A DNA stretch of 64,000 nt from the NCBI GenBank assembly GCA_000827325.1, contig KN832870.1, forward strand, positions 1,612,001 through 1,676,000. Direction: 5' to 3'. Below, piece after piece: positions 43,401 to 54,405 of the stretch. Below the pieces are notes generated by a model that saw only the letters and a program-made list of their open reading frames with translations, had not been told where the DNA came from and ran no database searches. The DNA is from Oidiodendron maius Zn. Its lineage: Eukaryota > Ascomycota > Leotiomycetes > Myxotrichaceae. Each line of letters starts with the position of its first letter. Position 1 is the stretch's first letter. The position numbers and the translations under genes are program-made.

Positions 43401-46188
43401 ACCCGGGGTGGGCATCTAGGCCGGGTCGATCGTTCGTGTCTGGCCAAAGTCTGTCCAAATTCTGTCCTGCCAGGGGCGCAGCTAGATTGAGATTGAATTC
43501 TGGGGACGGCGTCGAGGGTATCTGGTACATGGTGGTGTACTCCTCCTGATTCGATATCATAAGGTACTGTTACTCTCCTCTCTCGTACCGTCCTGTACAG
43601 TAAGCGGATTCCTTTCGTCCCATATATTTCTTCCGTAGTTCTTCGCCACTCGACCACCAACAGCACCGGTCGCCATGCTACCTCCCTACAGCACGAGCGC
43701 CTGTGATATGCCATCCCGTACAAGCTCGAGACCACATAGTACTGTACCGCTACAGACAGGTCGGGATCTTGGCTGCGATCCAGCGCACCCGTCCAGCCGG
43801 ATGCACGCTTCCAGCAATCTCGCCGCTCCCGACCCCCGCGCCGATCCATCAGCGCGGGACAATACCGTCTGAGCTGCCGCAAAATCATATTGTAGGTCAC
43901 AATACGATACGATCTGGGGCGGTTTTCGCGCACGGAGAGACGCATCCTCATCGGAGCACGAGAAAAAAGCATAATGCCTGTCGACGATCCTTCTGGGCGG
44001 CGGGGTTCGTCCGGTCTAATCTGTACAAGCACCAGCAGCCTGTTCTCCTGCACCAGACAACTGACAGCACCGAGACTGGATGCACAGGCGCCTCTCGCTG
44101 CGACTCTGCACCCCAAAACAGAAACGTCACGGACGTGGGTTCGTCGGTGCTGGCCAAACAGAGGCGGAAGAGCGCCGTTGCGTCCAAGACAGACACCACG
44201 GCCGTCCTGGGAGATCCACCTGCCCTATTATGTCGGCGCGGGCGACTCGATTACCTTTGTTGAACTGTTTTCGTCCAGTCCGGGACCAAAGATGGAGACG
44301 GTCTCTGCCCCATACAGCACCCACACCAGATGCAAAGGCGGGCTAAATCAACCAGGCTGACATTAGAAAAACAAAGCAAGATCTCGCGCTGGGCGTTGCC
44401 TCTTTGGGCAACGCTCAAGATGGCCCGATAAAGTGATAAAATAATTCATACCTTTGGTCAACGTCTTGCTCGCCTCTCCTACTGCCCCGAAGGGAAGGGC
44501 GTGATCTGCGCGCGGCAGGTTGCAGCTGCCTGGCTCGCGTTATAGACTGGCTGTTCTTCCTGCTCCTGCGCAAACCTGACCGAGGCAGACGTACTGCCCT
44601 GGTACCTTCGTACAGTTGCCCAATGCAGGCCATACAAGCCCGGCAATGTACGAGAGTGCGGCCAGTGCACGACGGCAGCGCACCAAGCCCTGGCTCGGCA
44701 GCAAGAACCAGCCCGGAGATTTACGTTGTCCACTTCTGCGGCCGGAGGGCTCGCTGGTACGCACGGGGGCTTGAGACCCCATCCGGGAGAGGATGGGAAT
44801 CGACCCAACTGTACAGCACCGTACCGCATGCTCTGGACGTTCAGGATGCTCCCTAGTAGGTCCGGTACTGAACCACACTAAGAACAGCCAGTGGCCCGGA
44901 TGGGGTCACATCCTAGGGATGGCATTGCCCTTTGCGTCTGCTGTCACCGACGGCCTGGCAGCTTTTGGTCTGCTCGGGCTCGGGGAGGAGTCCTTCTGGG
45001 GTCGTCATGCTCTTTGCAGCTGCACACTAAGGCTCGTCAGTCCCACTTGTGCCAGTGCCAGTGCCACTGACTACCGGGCCCAGTGCCAGAACTACAAGGC
45101 CCCACACTGGACCGCTGTATGGGCAGGCATATCCTCTCTCCATGGTCTCGCGCGATCATACCCGGTCTGCTGCTACTGCTCTTGCTACTGCTGCTACATT
45201 GCTGCCTCCTCTCCTATAAGGCAGCTCCATGCCTACCGGGTCTACCGAACAACGGGGGGGCCGGAGAGGCAGCTGGGCTTCAGCGGCCCCGTCTAGGGCC
45301 AGTCTCCGCGAGAGACGATCTGTCCATCTAGTGCTGGAAAGATGCCACTGCGCTACAGCAGATGCCTCCCTCATCCCATCCCGGTCCCATGACGACTCGA
45401 CTCTCAAGGTACTTGGGGTCGAGTAACAATCCACTCTACTCTCTGACGCCACTTTTTGGGTGCTAACCCCTGGCCCTGCCTTCCCCCTACCCCTCCCCTC
45501 TTCTGGATATCTGCCAGCACCGGCATCTGTGCAACGGGCCGTTAATAAGCTCACGCTCGCTCTCTCTCTCTCTCTTTCTTGTATTGAGCGACCCTGGATA
45601 TACTTAAGACCTACTCCCGCGGCAGCCGTCTCATCCAACTTGGCTCTCACCTTCCTCCCCCAACGGCACTTGTCCTCCGGGTCCCGACTTGCGGATCGAC
45701 ATCGCACCATCTGCTCGACCACCCTCCCGAGCTGCGAATCCTGCCCGCACCGTCACGAGGCCTCGACGACCTGCGGCATTCCTATAGGAGCTAAAGTCGA
45801 ACATCCATCAGTCAGGGGATGTTGAAATCGCAATAATCTCCCGCCACCATCCCAACCCCGTTTTCGTTATCGGGTCAAGGTTCCAAACTCGAGTGCCGGT
45901 TGCAGATCTTAGGACGGTATGTCGAAGCCGCTCTATCCTGATACTTAATTTCTGGGCCAATCTCTACCTGGCTGCTCCTGCTAGTCATGCATGGAATTTC
46001 CCTCACACCCATCGTCGTCCTTTTATGATAGACAGCCCACCCTGTCTCCTCCCTCGCGAGCAGTCCAACTGACTTCTTACAACAACCGAGTGTGCTAACG
46101 AATCCCATAAGGTAGGCGCTGCTCGTCGTGTGCTGGCTCTTGCTCTCTGCTGAGCACACAGTACGACGAAGGACCGTCTTACTCTGGG
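40434..46188. other. Long non-coding region upstream of the TALE homeobox gene
   Basis: These 5.75 kb contain no protein I recognise. The many GC-rich open frames on both strands look like shadows of base composition. The region holds G-tracts (12 G at 40583, 8 G at 41569, 10 G at 42309), an ATAC microsatellite (41585-41610), a CT microsatellite near 45558-45580 and repeated CTGTAC words (for example ACTGTACAGT at 40751). It may contain long 5' leader exons, upstream open frames or non-coding RNAs of the homeobox gene. The left end is the 3' flank of klpA. Confidence 0.5.
41585..41610. repeat. ATAC tetranucleotide microsatellite
   Basis: About six and a half uninterrupted copies of ATAC. It lies in the non-coding region between klpA and the homeobox gene. 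Confidence 0.9.
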
Positions 46189-47635
46189 ATGGTATTACCC
46201 CCATTTCAAGAAACACCCCAAGCGCAGTTGAAGGAAGAAGTACCCACGACGCCGCTCAACATGTCTGCTGTAGCTGTCCAGGCCCCGTCTCTACTCCCGT
46301 CCCCGAGAGACATGATGTGGGAGAGCAGGCGGGGGCCAGAACTCCTTTCACGGTCGAGAGGAGAGCCCGTCCTGACCGAGAAGGTCGAGCTCCCGTCTAT
46401 CCGACAGGTATGTCACTCTACGTAGACTTAGAGAGCACATCCTGACAGGTATAGGCCATCCCGGAGATCGACCATGTGCGAAGTGTGCGCCCGCAGCCAG
46501 GGAGCAGACCTAGCCCAGCGTCCTACTCTCCTACGTCTCTGGCTCCTCCGCATGAGCATACCCACTCTCCTTCTCTACGCAAGCGGAGACGACTCTCAGC
46601 CGAGGACGACTTGGATACGAGAGAGCAGATGTCTTCAAGACTCCACAGGAGTCCACCACGATCATCTTACCAGCAATGCCCAAGCACAACTGCATCACCT
46701 GGGGCTGGGTCACGTCGAGCGAGCGAGCTCTCCATAGCAGAATCCTGGGCCAGCTCTACCCGGACCAGCCCGCATACTACAGCACGAGGACCTCCAGCGA
46801 TCTCACCACATTTTGACTCTTCAGCCATCAGTCGATCAGACTGGCGCCCACAGCTGCCGAGCCTTCCCGCCCTGACGTTCGATCGGACGACGGTGCCGGC
46901 ACCACCAAGGGCTCCCGGCAGTTGGAGCGAACACGGCTTTGATGCCACCTCCCGGCCAGCGGCCCAGCCATTACAACAGCAACCTATCTCACCTACCGAC
47001 CCAGCTCCGGCATATCCGCCTGGATCAACTTATTCGTACCAGCAGCCCCGAGGGCTCTCCTTCTCGAGGCCGTCAACGCACAACCAAGCACCATTCTCCA
47101 CCATCCATCCTTCAGGCTTTGTTGGATACCCGTATCCTATGGAGACAGGAGACATGTCAGGCGATGGTAAGCAGCGGAAACGTCGGGGGAACCTACCCAA
47201 GGAGACCACGGACACGTTGCGGGCGTGGTTCCGAGAGAACCTGGGGCATCCGTACCCGTCAGAAGAGGAGAAACAGCGCTTGATGAAGGCGACGGGCCTG
47301 CAAATGAGTTAGTTCTACTTTCCTGGCTCATTTGTCTATTGACTAACGTCCTTCCAGATCAGATCTCAAATTGGTTCATCAACGCCCGTCGACGGCACCT
47401 CCCGAACATGATGAACACGGCGAGAGCAGCGGCCGGGGCCCGAGCGGCAGGAGATGGCAAAGATGGCAATGACAGCAAGGGTGAGCTCAACCTCAAGATC
47501 GAGCCTGGGGACTCGAAAAGGGAGAGGAGTACCAGGCCGCGAAGCGAGGGAGAGGGTAGCAGCTACGAAGACGACTACGCAGGGCTGGGGCGATTGCACG
47601 GGGGACAGGGCATGGTGAAGAGAGAGAGCATCTGA
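46189..47635 (+). CDS. TALE-class homeobox transcription factor
   Basis: Three exons (46189-46407, 46455-47307, 47358-47635) encode 449 residues. A Pro/Ser-rich N-terminus includes a basic RKRRRLSAEDD patch. The homeodomain lies at about residues 309-375: KQRKRRGNLPKETTDTLRAW, then HPYPSEEEKQRLMKATGL, then NQISNWFINARRRHLP. The three-residue-extension PYP and WFINARRR mark the TALE/KN class, related to fungal Pho2/Tos8/Cup9-like regulators. The second intron splits the homeodomain inside helix 3 (codon 'N' of NQISNWF), as in many fungal TALE genes. The tail is acidic and Ser-rich. It probably regulates development. The gene is isolated between 5.75 kb and 3.1 kb of non-coding DNA, which suggests complex control. 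Confidence 0.9.
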
Positions 47636-50600
47636 GAGATGGACGTTTTGCCTACGGACTGGCACGGCAGATAGCAATCTCGGAGACGTGAAGTGACGCG
47701 CGGATTGCAGGATCTGTGCGCAGGCACGGCACCATTCTCTCACACGAGGGGACTGTACATTCGATATGATACGGTACGGTGCACATCACCCGAGCGGGGA
47801 TATAGATGCGCGACCATCACGACCCAGGCTCGGGAAACCTCCCTCTGGCAGACGAGGATCCTCGCACCGGCGGGCGAGTCAGGAGATACAAGGAGGCATG
47901 CATATATTATGTAGGGAAATGTCACTTAGTTAAAATTCATGATACCTAGATAGCTAATTACCTAGCGCAGGTCTAGGTAAGAGGGGGGGATGGGCTGGGG
48001 CTAAAGGATAGGATAGTATAGAAAGCCAGAGTGGGGATTGAGGGAAATAGCATGGCGAGATACAAGCGCGTCCTGTACTTGTAAAATGGGAAAAACAAAG
48101 CAATGAAAGACAATATCCGACCCCAGTCTCGGTCTCGGGGCAATAACGCAGAGGATAAGTACCTGGCATACATATCGGAAGGGGACCCCTTCACACTGGG
48201 TAGCTCCGTAAAGTGAAAGGTACCCTAGAAATGCTCGTACAGTGTGGTCAGTGTCAGACCAGGCGAAATACGAAAGCCGGTCGGGCGCACACCACACGCA
48301 CGCCCCTCACGCGCACACACCGTTACTTTCTGGCGTCTGCGTCGGCAGGCGTCGAGTGTACCGATAGTCGGCGTGCGACGTTGACATGTGTGAGTGTGTG
48401 TGCTTGATGTGTGTGAATGCTACACTACGAAATAGATAGACCGGCGTCCGGCTGGGATCTGGGAACCGACCGATCGGCTAACCGATATACCGCGCCAAAA
48501 CAAACAGACAAGAAACGATAAAACAGGTGGTGAAAACTAAACTTTTTTCTTGCCCGGGATGAGAGAGTGGAGGGGTAGCACGAGCCCGCCAACGACCCCG
48601 AATCGAGATAGAACTAGGCGAGGGAGAGGGTTGAGGGAGAGAAAGATGGTGAGTTTTGATTAATGGTTAACTTCGGTAGGCAGCTCGAGGAGGGGAAAGG
48701 GGGGGGGGGAACAAGCTGCGCGGATGGGGCGGGATGAGGGGGGTTGAGGTCAGTCGTTAGGTTGATTGATGGATGAGTGGAGGGGTTTAGTGATTGGGGT
48801 GATGCGGCTGCTGTTGAAAGTGTGTTCGCATGCATGCATGCGTCGGCAGTTGGGGGTAGCGTGGGTTTTGACAGGTTTGGGGTGGGAGTGGATTGTGTGC
48901 TTTGTGAGGCGGTAGGTGCAAAGGAATGGCGCGAGAAGGCCGTTGTGACTGTGCGTGTGCCAGAGAGTGTGCCGCGGCTGGGACTTGGAGGGGTCGAGTG
49001 GTGATGGCATGAGTGGGGGGGGGGATGGGTAGCTTTGGTAGAGCTAGGTAGAGCTTGGTTGAGGTAGGGATAGGGATAGGGATAGCTGCATATGGGTGAG
49101 GGATTAGGAGGATGGCGGTTTCGATGCGAGCTGTCTGAGAGGCTCGAAGATGCCTGAAGGTAAGGATTAAGGATTGCTTAACTGGGAGAGAGAGCTGGGA
49201 TAGAGTTGCCCCGTCCCAATACCACGTATGCTGGGCTTGGACAGAAGAGTTTATGTAAATTGGAGGCGGTGGAGCTTCCTTAGTGAAGATAGTTAAAATA
49301 TTAGCTAGAAGATGAGCCGGGTCGGCCGGTCGGTAAGTGTCATTCTCAGGCACGGCAGATTGGCTGTCGTGGTGTGCTCGTGCCTCCTGCCCTTGGTAGC
49401 AGTGGCGTGCCCAGTAATATAAGATAGCGCAGAGTAGTCAGCGCGAATGAGGGGTTTTGATGTTTTGGCTCCGGATTGCGGTACGAAAGGAGCATATCGG
49501 ATCGTCAGACCCCGCTTCTTTTCTTTTGGATTCCCGTCCGTGCTGGGTCTCGATCTCGGTCGAAGGATTGGAGTCTGGACATAAGACGGACAAACAGCGA
49601 GAGGAGAGCATATTTCCCGGCAGGAAGGACTCATTCCCGAGATCTGCCGGTGGAGCAGTTCTGCGCTCTGGGTGAAGGGGTGCAGACTGGCAGATGCCAA
49701 ATGTCAGGCGTGCATGCAGCTCTGTAGAGGGGTTAGTAACAGGCTATGTAAGTGGGGGGAGAGATAGATACGCTGTGGCTTCATGGGGGGTACCTTGGAA
49801 ATGCAGTAAATATCTCCCAAATCCTCCCGTATGCCTTACCTGACATATGCAGCTGATCTCGCACGATGCTGCCTACTACAGCTGACAATTGACAGCATCA
49901 ACAGCATGAATAACCGGCAGTTTATCCCTACACCCATCAAGCCCATCGCTGCAGCCGGACGTCATGGCTGGTGCAGGGTCATGAACCCTGGAAGAGGGCA
50001 GCAGCCTGCAGTTTGGACTATCGCAGTGAGAAGATATGATGCCCTGAGTTGTAGAGGTGAAAGGTTGTGTGTACCTGTGATATAAATTAGCGTAGAATAA
50101 CTTAAAAGGTACGAGAGTTATATTTCCAATGCTTGATCGAGCTGATATACCGACCGCTGCCAGCATGACAGTGTGATTCTGGTACATAGATCTTGCTGGG
50201 ATGTGGATTACCATGCATCTACAGAGGACAATCGTGCCAGCGAATAAGTGCAGGCCTTTCCTTTACCAACAAAGAATGAAGGCTGATTCCTGGTTCTTGT
50301 ATATCCGCTGCATCTGTAGATATCTTCCTGTATATATCTCTGGGAGTCGTGGTGTTGTGAGGAGGGCAGCTGTCCACGTGACACACATGCCAACGATTCA
50401 CCCGCAGGGTCAACAATTCAATTCAAGAACTCAGCCTGCACATAGAAAAACAACCCATTCGATATTCTACACATCTTCATCCTCAGCTGTATCCTCATTC
50501 CGTGGTTGATCCTCCCACTCTTGCCCCCGATCCCCTCGTTTCTTCCAACTCTCGTCCGACATCACATCAGATCACATCCACGCCGATCCCGGGTGTGCCC

Positions 50601-50728
50601 TCCACCTTCACTTCTAGACCCTCGAATTTCGACAGTCAGCAAGACGCACTCAACCTCACCACCCACCACCAGCCCTCTCCTGCCGACCACGATATGCTGA
50701 GCTGCTGACCACCGAGTCTAGCATCACC
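47636..50728. other. Long non-coding region downstream of the homeobox gene
   Basis: No protein family is recognisable in these ~3.1 kb. Simple sequence is frequent: 11 G at 48699, 10 G at 49015, GT/CA-rich stretches near 48280-48410 and a TAGGGA repeat at 49066-49086. The right end includes a pyrimidine-rich leader of the 581-residue protein gene. Confidence 0.5.
49066..49086. repeat. TAGGGA hexamer repeat
   Basis: Just over three tandem TAGGGA units, one base different from the fungal telomere unit TTAGGG. It is too short and off-register to be a telomere relic with any certainty. Confidence 0.7.
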
Positions 50729-52474
50729 ATGGACGAGGTAAGCAGGCTGGTCTCAGAGCTTCACAACAAGCTCGCCGCGCTCGACGAGCGCGTCTGGAAC
50801 TACCGGCGAGACATGGCCGCCGAATTCGCCAAGTTCGCGGAAGACTTGCTCCGCACTGTTCCCCAAGATGTCTCCGAAACTGTCTCCAAGATCATTGTCG
50901 AAGATCTTAAAGACTACAAATCCCTCAATCCTGACGCACCCTCGCCGCTGACGTCGGGCGCCGTAGGCAGCGATGGCCGTCAGAGCTCTACACAGCCTTG
51001 CCTGGCCGACTTGATGACTACATCCTCCTACAACACTCTACATGATACGGAGCAGGACAGTCCTCAGAACCGACACGAGCGAGAGCGAGAATTTCAAGGT
51101 CTCTTCACCCCGAGCTATCTGCCTCTGCTGGACCATACTAGTCGCGAGATCCGCACAAGTCCCCTCCACTCTTCGCCTTTGTTGGATAACGGCAAAGGGA
51201 AGGAGATGGACGAAGGACAAGGCGGCAACACACACACCAAAATCCTAGAAGAAGCGCCAGACCTCGAGCGACGTGCCCAGCCAGTTCGCAGAAACACAGA
51301 CGAACTCTCTATTAGCTCTGACCGCAGCGACGGCCAGGTCCGACGCAGCGCCCTGCGCAGATCATCTGACAACTCAAAGCAAAGCCCTCGACGCGTGCGA
51401 TTCGATTTCATGGGCGAAGAGGTCTTGCCTACATCCTCACCACAGCACATAGAACCCCCCATCGAGAGCGTTGCCTCTTACCTTGGACATAAGGAAGAGG
51501 AGAAGTTGGAACTCGAACGGATTGAGGTTGTGGATGACTCACCCCTGCCTCAGAAGAGGGTATCGACGACTGATGCACTGCGAGTCCTGTCTCGACAGCC
51601 ACTTGAGGATGACGGCACGCAGTGGATTACAGTATCCTCTGGCCCAGATGGTGAACCTGTTGTCCTCGACTCTGGAGATACCGCATCAAAGAACCTCATA
51701 GAGAAGGAGAGTCGGACCAATGTTACAGATAAGCAGGCTCCGGGACCGATCTACGACGACGATGACGACCCCGATACAGCTTCTGAGGATGGTATGGCCG
51801 ACATGCCACCTCTGTCACCTATGCGGGGTACGCGAGCATCACCCGTCAACGTACCTTCACCAATCCTTTCTCCCACAGTGACCGACAAGTCGGCCAAACC
51901 TCCCACATCCCCTGGAAGTCGCTACTTCAAGCTTGAGGACTCGGAGAAGATGGAGGATGGTAATGAGGAGGATCTAACGTTCATGGAAGAAGACGAAGAA
52001 GCCCTCTTTCGGTTCGACGAGGCTGGCCATGAGCGGAAGAAGCTGCAAGAGGAAGAGGACTCTGAATCTTCTGAATCTGCCGTGGAGATGCCCAGCTCTC
52101 GAGTGAGCCCCGCCGAGGCTGGCCTCTCCCTCTCTCCTGCCCTTGCCATCCCCAGTCGCACGCCTCCCGAAGCGAACTCTTCCAGCGCCCCCAAGCCCTC
52201 CGTTGGATCATACAAAGGCCACCCCTTCAACCTACCAATCGTGAGTGAGGAGCTACACTCACAGGCTGCGTCCCTGGGCGCCTTTAACTCCTTTGTGGGC
52301 AGCGTAGATGGCCGCAGTGGTCTGGATCCAAGCGATGCGCAGAGCTTTCGGGAGAGCTTGAAGGCGGCAGGCAGTTTCACCGGTGCGCCGAGGAGCATGA
52401 TGGAGCGTATGATGATGGAAGATCTCCTGGAGGCTGAGAAGGAGAAGGCCGAGAATGCGAAGAAGCGCAGCTGA
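50729..52474 (+). CDS. Conserved fungal protein of unknown function, coiled-coil N-terminus, mostly disordered
   Basis: A single exon encodes 581 residues. The N-terminal ~70 residues look helical/coiled (MDEVSRLVSELHNKLAALDE, then FAEDLLRTVPQDVSETVSKI). The middle is an acidic, Ser/Pro-rich disordered stretch with RRSSDNSKQSPRRVRFDF (a basic patch like a phosphatase-docking RVRF motif) and a long acidic run (FMEEDEEALFRFDEAGHERK). The C-terminus has a conserved-looking block, YKGHPFNLPIVSEELHSQAA, and a charged helix that runs to the end (MMMEDLLEAEKEKAENAKKR). I do not recognise a family. The RVRF motif would fit a protein phosphatase 1 regulator, but that is speculation. Confidence 0.8.
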   Translation: MDEVSRLVSELHNKLAALDERVWNYRRDMAAEFAKFAEDLLRTVPQDVSETVSKIIVEDLKDYKSLNPDAPSPLTSGAVGSDGRQSSTQPCLADLMTTSSYNTLHDTEQDSPQNRHEREREFQGLFTPSYLPLLDHTSREIRTSPLHSSPLLDNGKGKEMDEGQGGNTHTKILEEAPDLERRAQPVRRNTDELSISSDRSDGQVRRSALRRSSDNSKQSPRRVRFDFMGEEVLPTSSPQHIEPPIESVASYLGHKEEEKLELERIEVVDDSPLPQKRVSTTDALRVLSRQPLEDDGTQWITVSSGPDGEPVVLDSGDTASKNLIEKESRTNVTDKQAPGPIYDDDDDPDTASEDGMADMPPLSPMRGTRASPVNVPSPILSPTVTDKSAKPPTSPGSRYFKLEDSEKMEDGNEEDLTFMEEDEEALFRFDEAGHERKKLQEEEDSESSESAVEMPSSRVSPAEAGLSLSPALAIPSRTPPEANSSSAPKPSVGSYKGHPFNLPIVSEELHSQAASLGAFNSFVGSVDGRSGLDPSDAQSFRESLKAAGSFTGAPRSMMERMMMEDLLEAEKEKAENAKKRS

Positions 52475-54405
52475 GTTACTCTTAGCGAAACGTTGGGCGA
52501 TTGCCCTTGACAGAGTGTGGTTCCTTTTACTTCGGTGAGGTTGGGCAGCATTACGGTAACATATTGGGCGTGTTTATTTTCTGTTTCAATCTGCTCTGAG
52601 AGGTGCATAGCATGCGGGGGTTTCTAGGGTTGGAAGACTTGAGACTTGGGATGCATATGAGTTTTCTTTTGACGGCCAGCCACAACTGACACGGGACTGG
52701 CATAGTTATTTGATGCATGCAATATGACATTCGGGACGTGAGATCTGCCAAGGCGTTACATATGTGGTCTTTCAGAGGAGTGTCTACATGACAGTCGCAG
52801 AACAGCGGTGATAATACTCAAATTTATACATTGAAGTGGAGAGGTATCTCGGAATTGGGACATGTACCTAGTCTAGTTGATACTGCCTACTTTATATCGT
52901 CTTCTTTGACTGTGATTGTTGTACTACTTGAATCTCATGGTAAATACTCGTGTATCAAGATGGTTCAGAGCGCCAATCCTCTGCAAAAGGACACTCCCTT
53001 AGTCGTTCCATACGACTTCATACGCCTGGCCAAATAACATAAATAGAATCTCCACAACTCTGCTTACTCAACATCCTCCATTCCACCTTCCCTCCATCGC
53101 CTGCTTTATTTGTACCATTGGGTGCGTGGAGCAATGTAAGGTACCCGAAGGAGCTCAGACCGGCAGTGAGATAAGCACTAACTGGCACACACCCATTACG
53201 GCGCATCTCAAATCATTTCCAACACAATCGCCTTACCAAACAAACGCAACCTTATCGAAACCACGCACTAAAGAGAGAACCACGAGAGGGAATGCATGAA
53301 CTATATATGGGGGAGGGGGGGAATTTACTGTCGTTTCTACATTCTTGATTATTTGGAATATGTGATTCTTACATCATCACCATCACCCTCATCCGTAGGA
53401 TTCCATATCCGACTTAGGATTCCGGAACCCCCCCAGATCCCCATCCGCGATCCGCGCGAAAGCAACATACAAAGTCGGAAAGAAGTCTCACGATGGCTTC
53501 GAGATAGGAGGATGTGGAGGGCTGTGAGCGAGAAGGGAAATATTTTACTTTCGCCGTTCGTTCTAGCGCTGTCTGTAGTTGTGGGTGAGGCCAATGGGAG
53601 GATGGGGCATCGAGATTGAGGAATGGGAAAGGGAGGAAGGTGAGGAACCTGAGTAAGCTAAGGTGATTTGGAGTGATAGGGAGAGTGTTGAGTGGTGGTA
53701 TGATAGGTAAGAGGGCGGGAGGTGGTGAGTTGGGCCAATGGTCGGTGTAGAGGATGTTGAGGCTATTGTGAGATGTTGGTGAAAGTGATGATGGTGAACG
53801 AGTTTCCTTAAGAAGGAGAGAGGCAGGATAATTTAAAAGCTCTATTATCAGGTCAGTGAGGAATTTTCTCGCTAATCTGAATTTCTGTAAAACTCTACAC
53901 GCAGAAAGTAAACTGCTGCGAGGTGCTACACATCAAGCGATGTATCAAGCTATGATGACTTCATCAGTGGCCCGATGGACACTTGAATCCACTGGAGTAT
54001 TCTTGCATATCAAACATTCTGTACGGCACAGGCATATAACCTTAAGCCACAAGTGCTCTGTGCGAGTGCTTTTCCGCAGACGGAAGTTTTCCCCTGAAGG
54101 ATTCCCGCCCAGGATGAAGGATTGCAGCAAGTCGAATTCCAACCCTCCGGTATCTCGACACCTGAAGGAGTGTGGAGGAAGTGTCTGTTATGGAGTACAG
54201 TACTCATGGCATCTCCAGGAATTCCAGGCCTATTTGAGCTGCAAATTGGCATATTGCATATAAGGGGGATCTGACTTGTTGGAGATGTACCATTCTCTGT
54301 TACATATATATCTCATATGATATCTTCTCTTACTTATTTACGGGCCGCATAATTATACTCATACTTTCCTTACTACTATCTCGTTTATATTATTTAGCAC
54401 CGATC
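52475..54405. other. Intergenic, no gene recognised
   Basis: These ~1.9 kb hold the 3' flank of the 581-residue protein gene and the upstream region of the PL7 gene. A G-rich tract lies near 53309-53321 and the odd palindrome GAGTACAGTACTC at 54193-54205. The final ~100 bases are AT-rich. Confidence 0.4.

Noticed and set aside
43394-44116. 240-codon minus-strand open frame in the homeobox upstream region
   Set aside because: GC-rich DNA with overlapping open frames on both strands; Arg-rich translation with no family resemblance.
49066-49086. TAGGGA repeat as an internal telomere relic
   Set aside because: Only about three units, and the unit differs from TTAGGG; an ordinary microsatellite is the simpler reading.
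53296-53619. 107-codon plus-strand frame near 53.4 kb
   Set aside because: Crosses a G-rich tract, is open on both strands and shows no recognisable protein.
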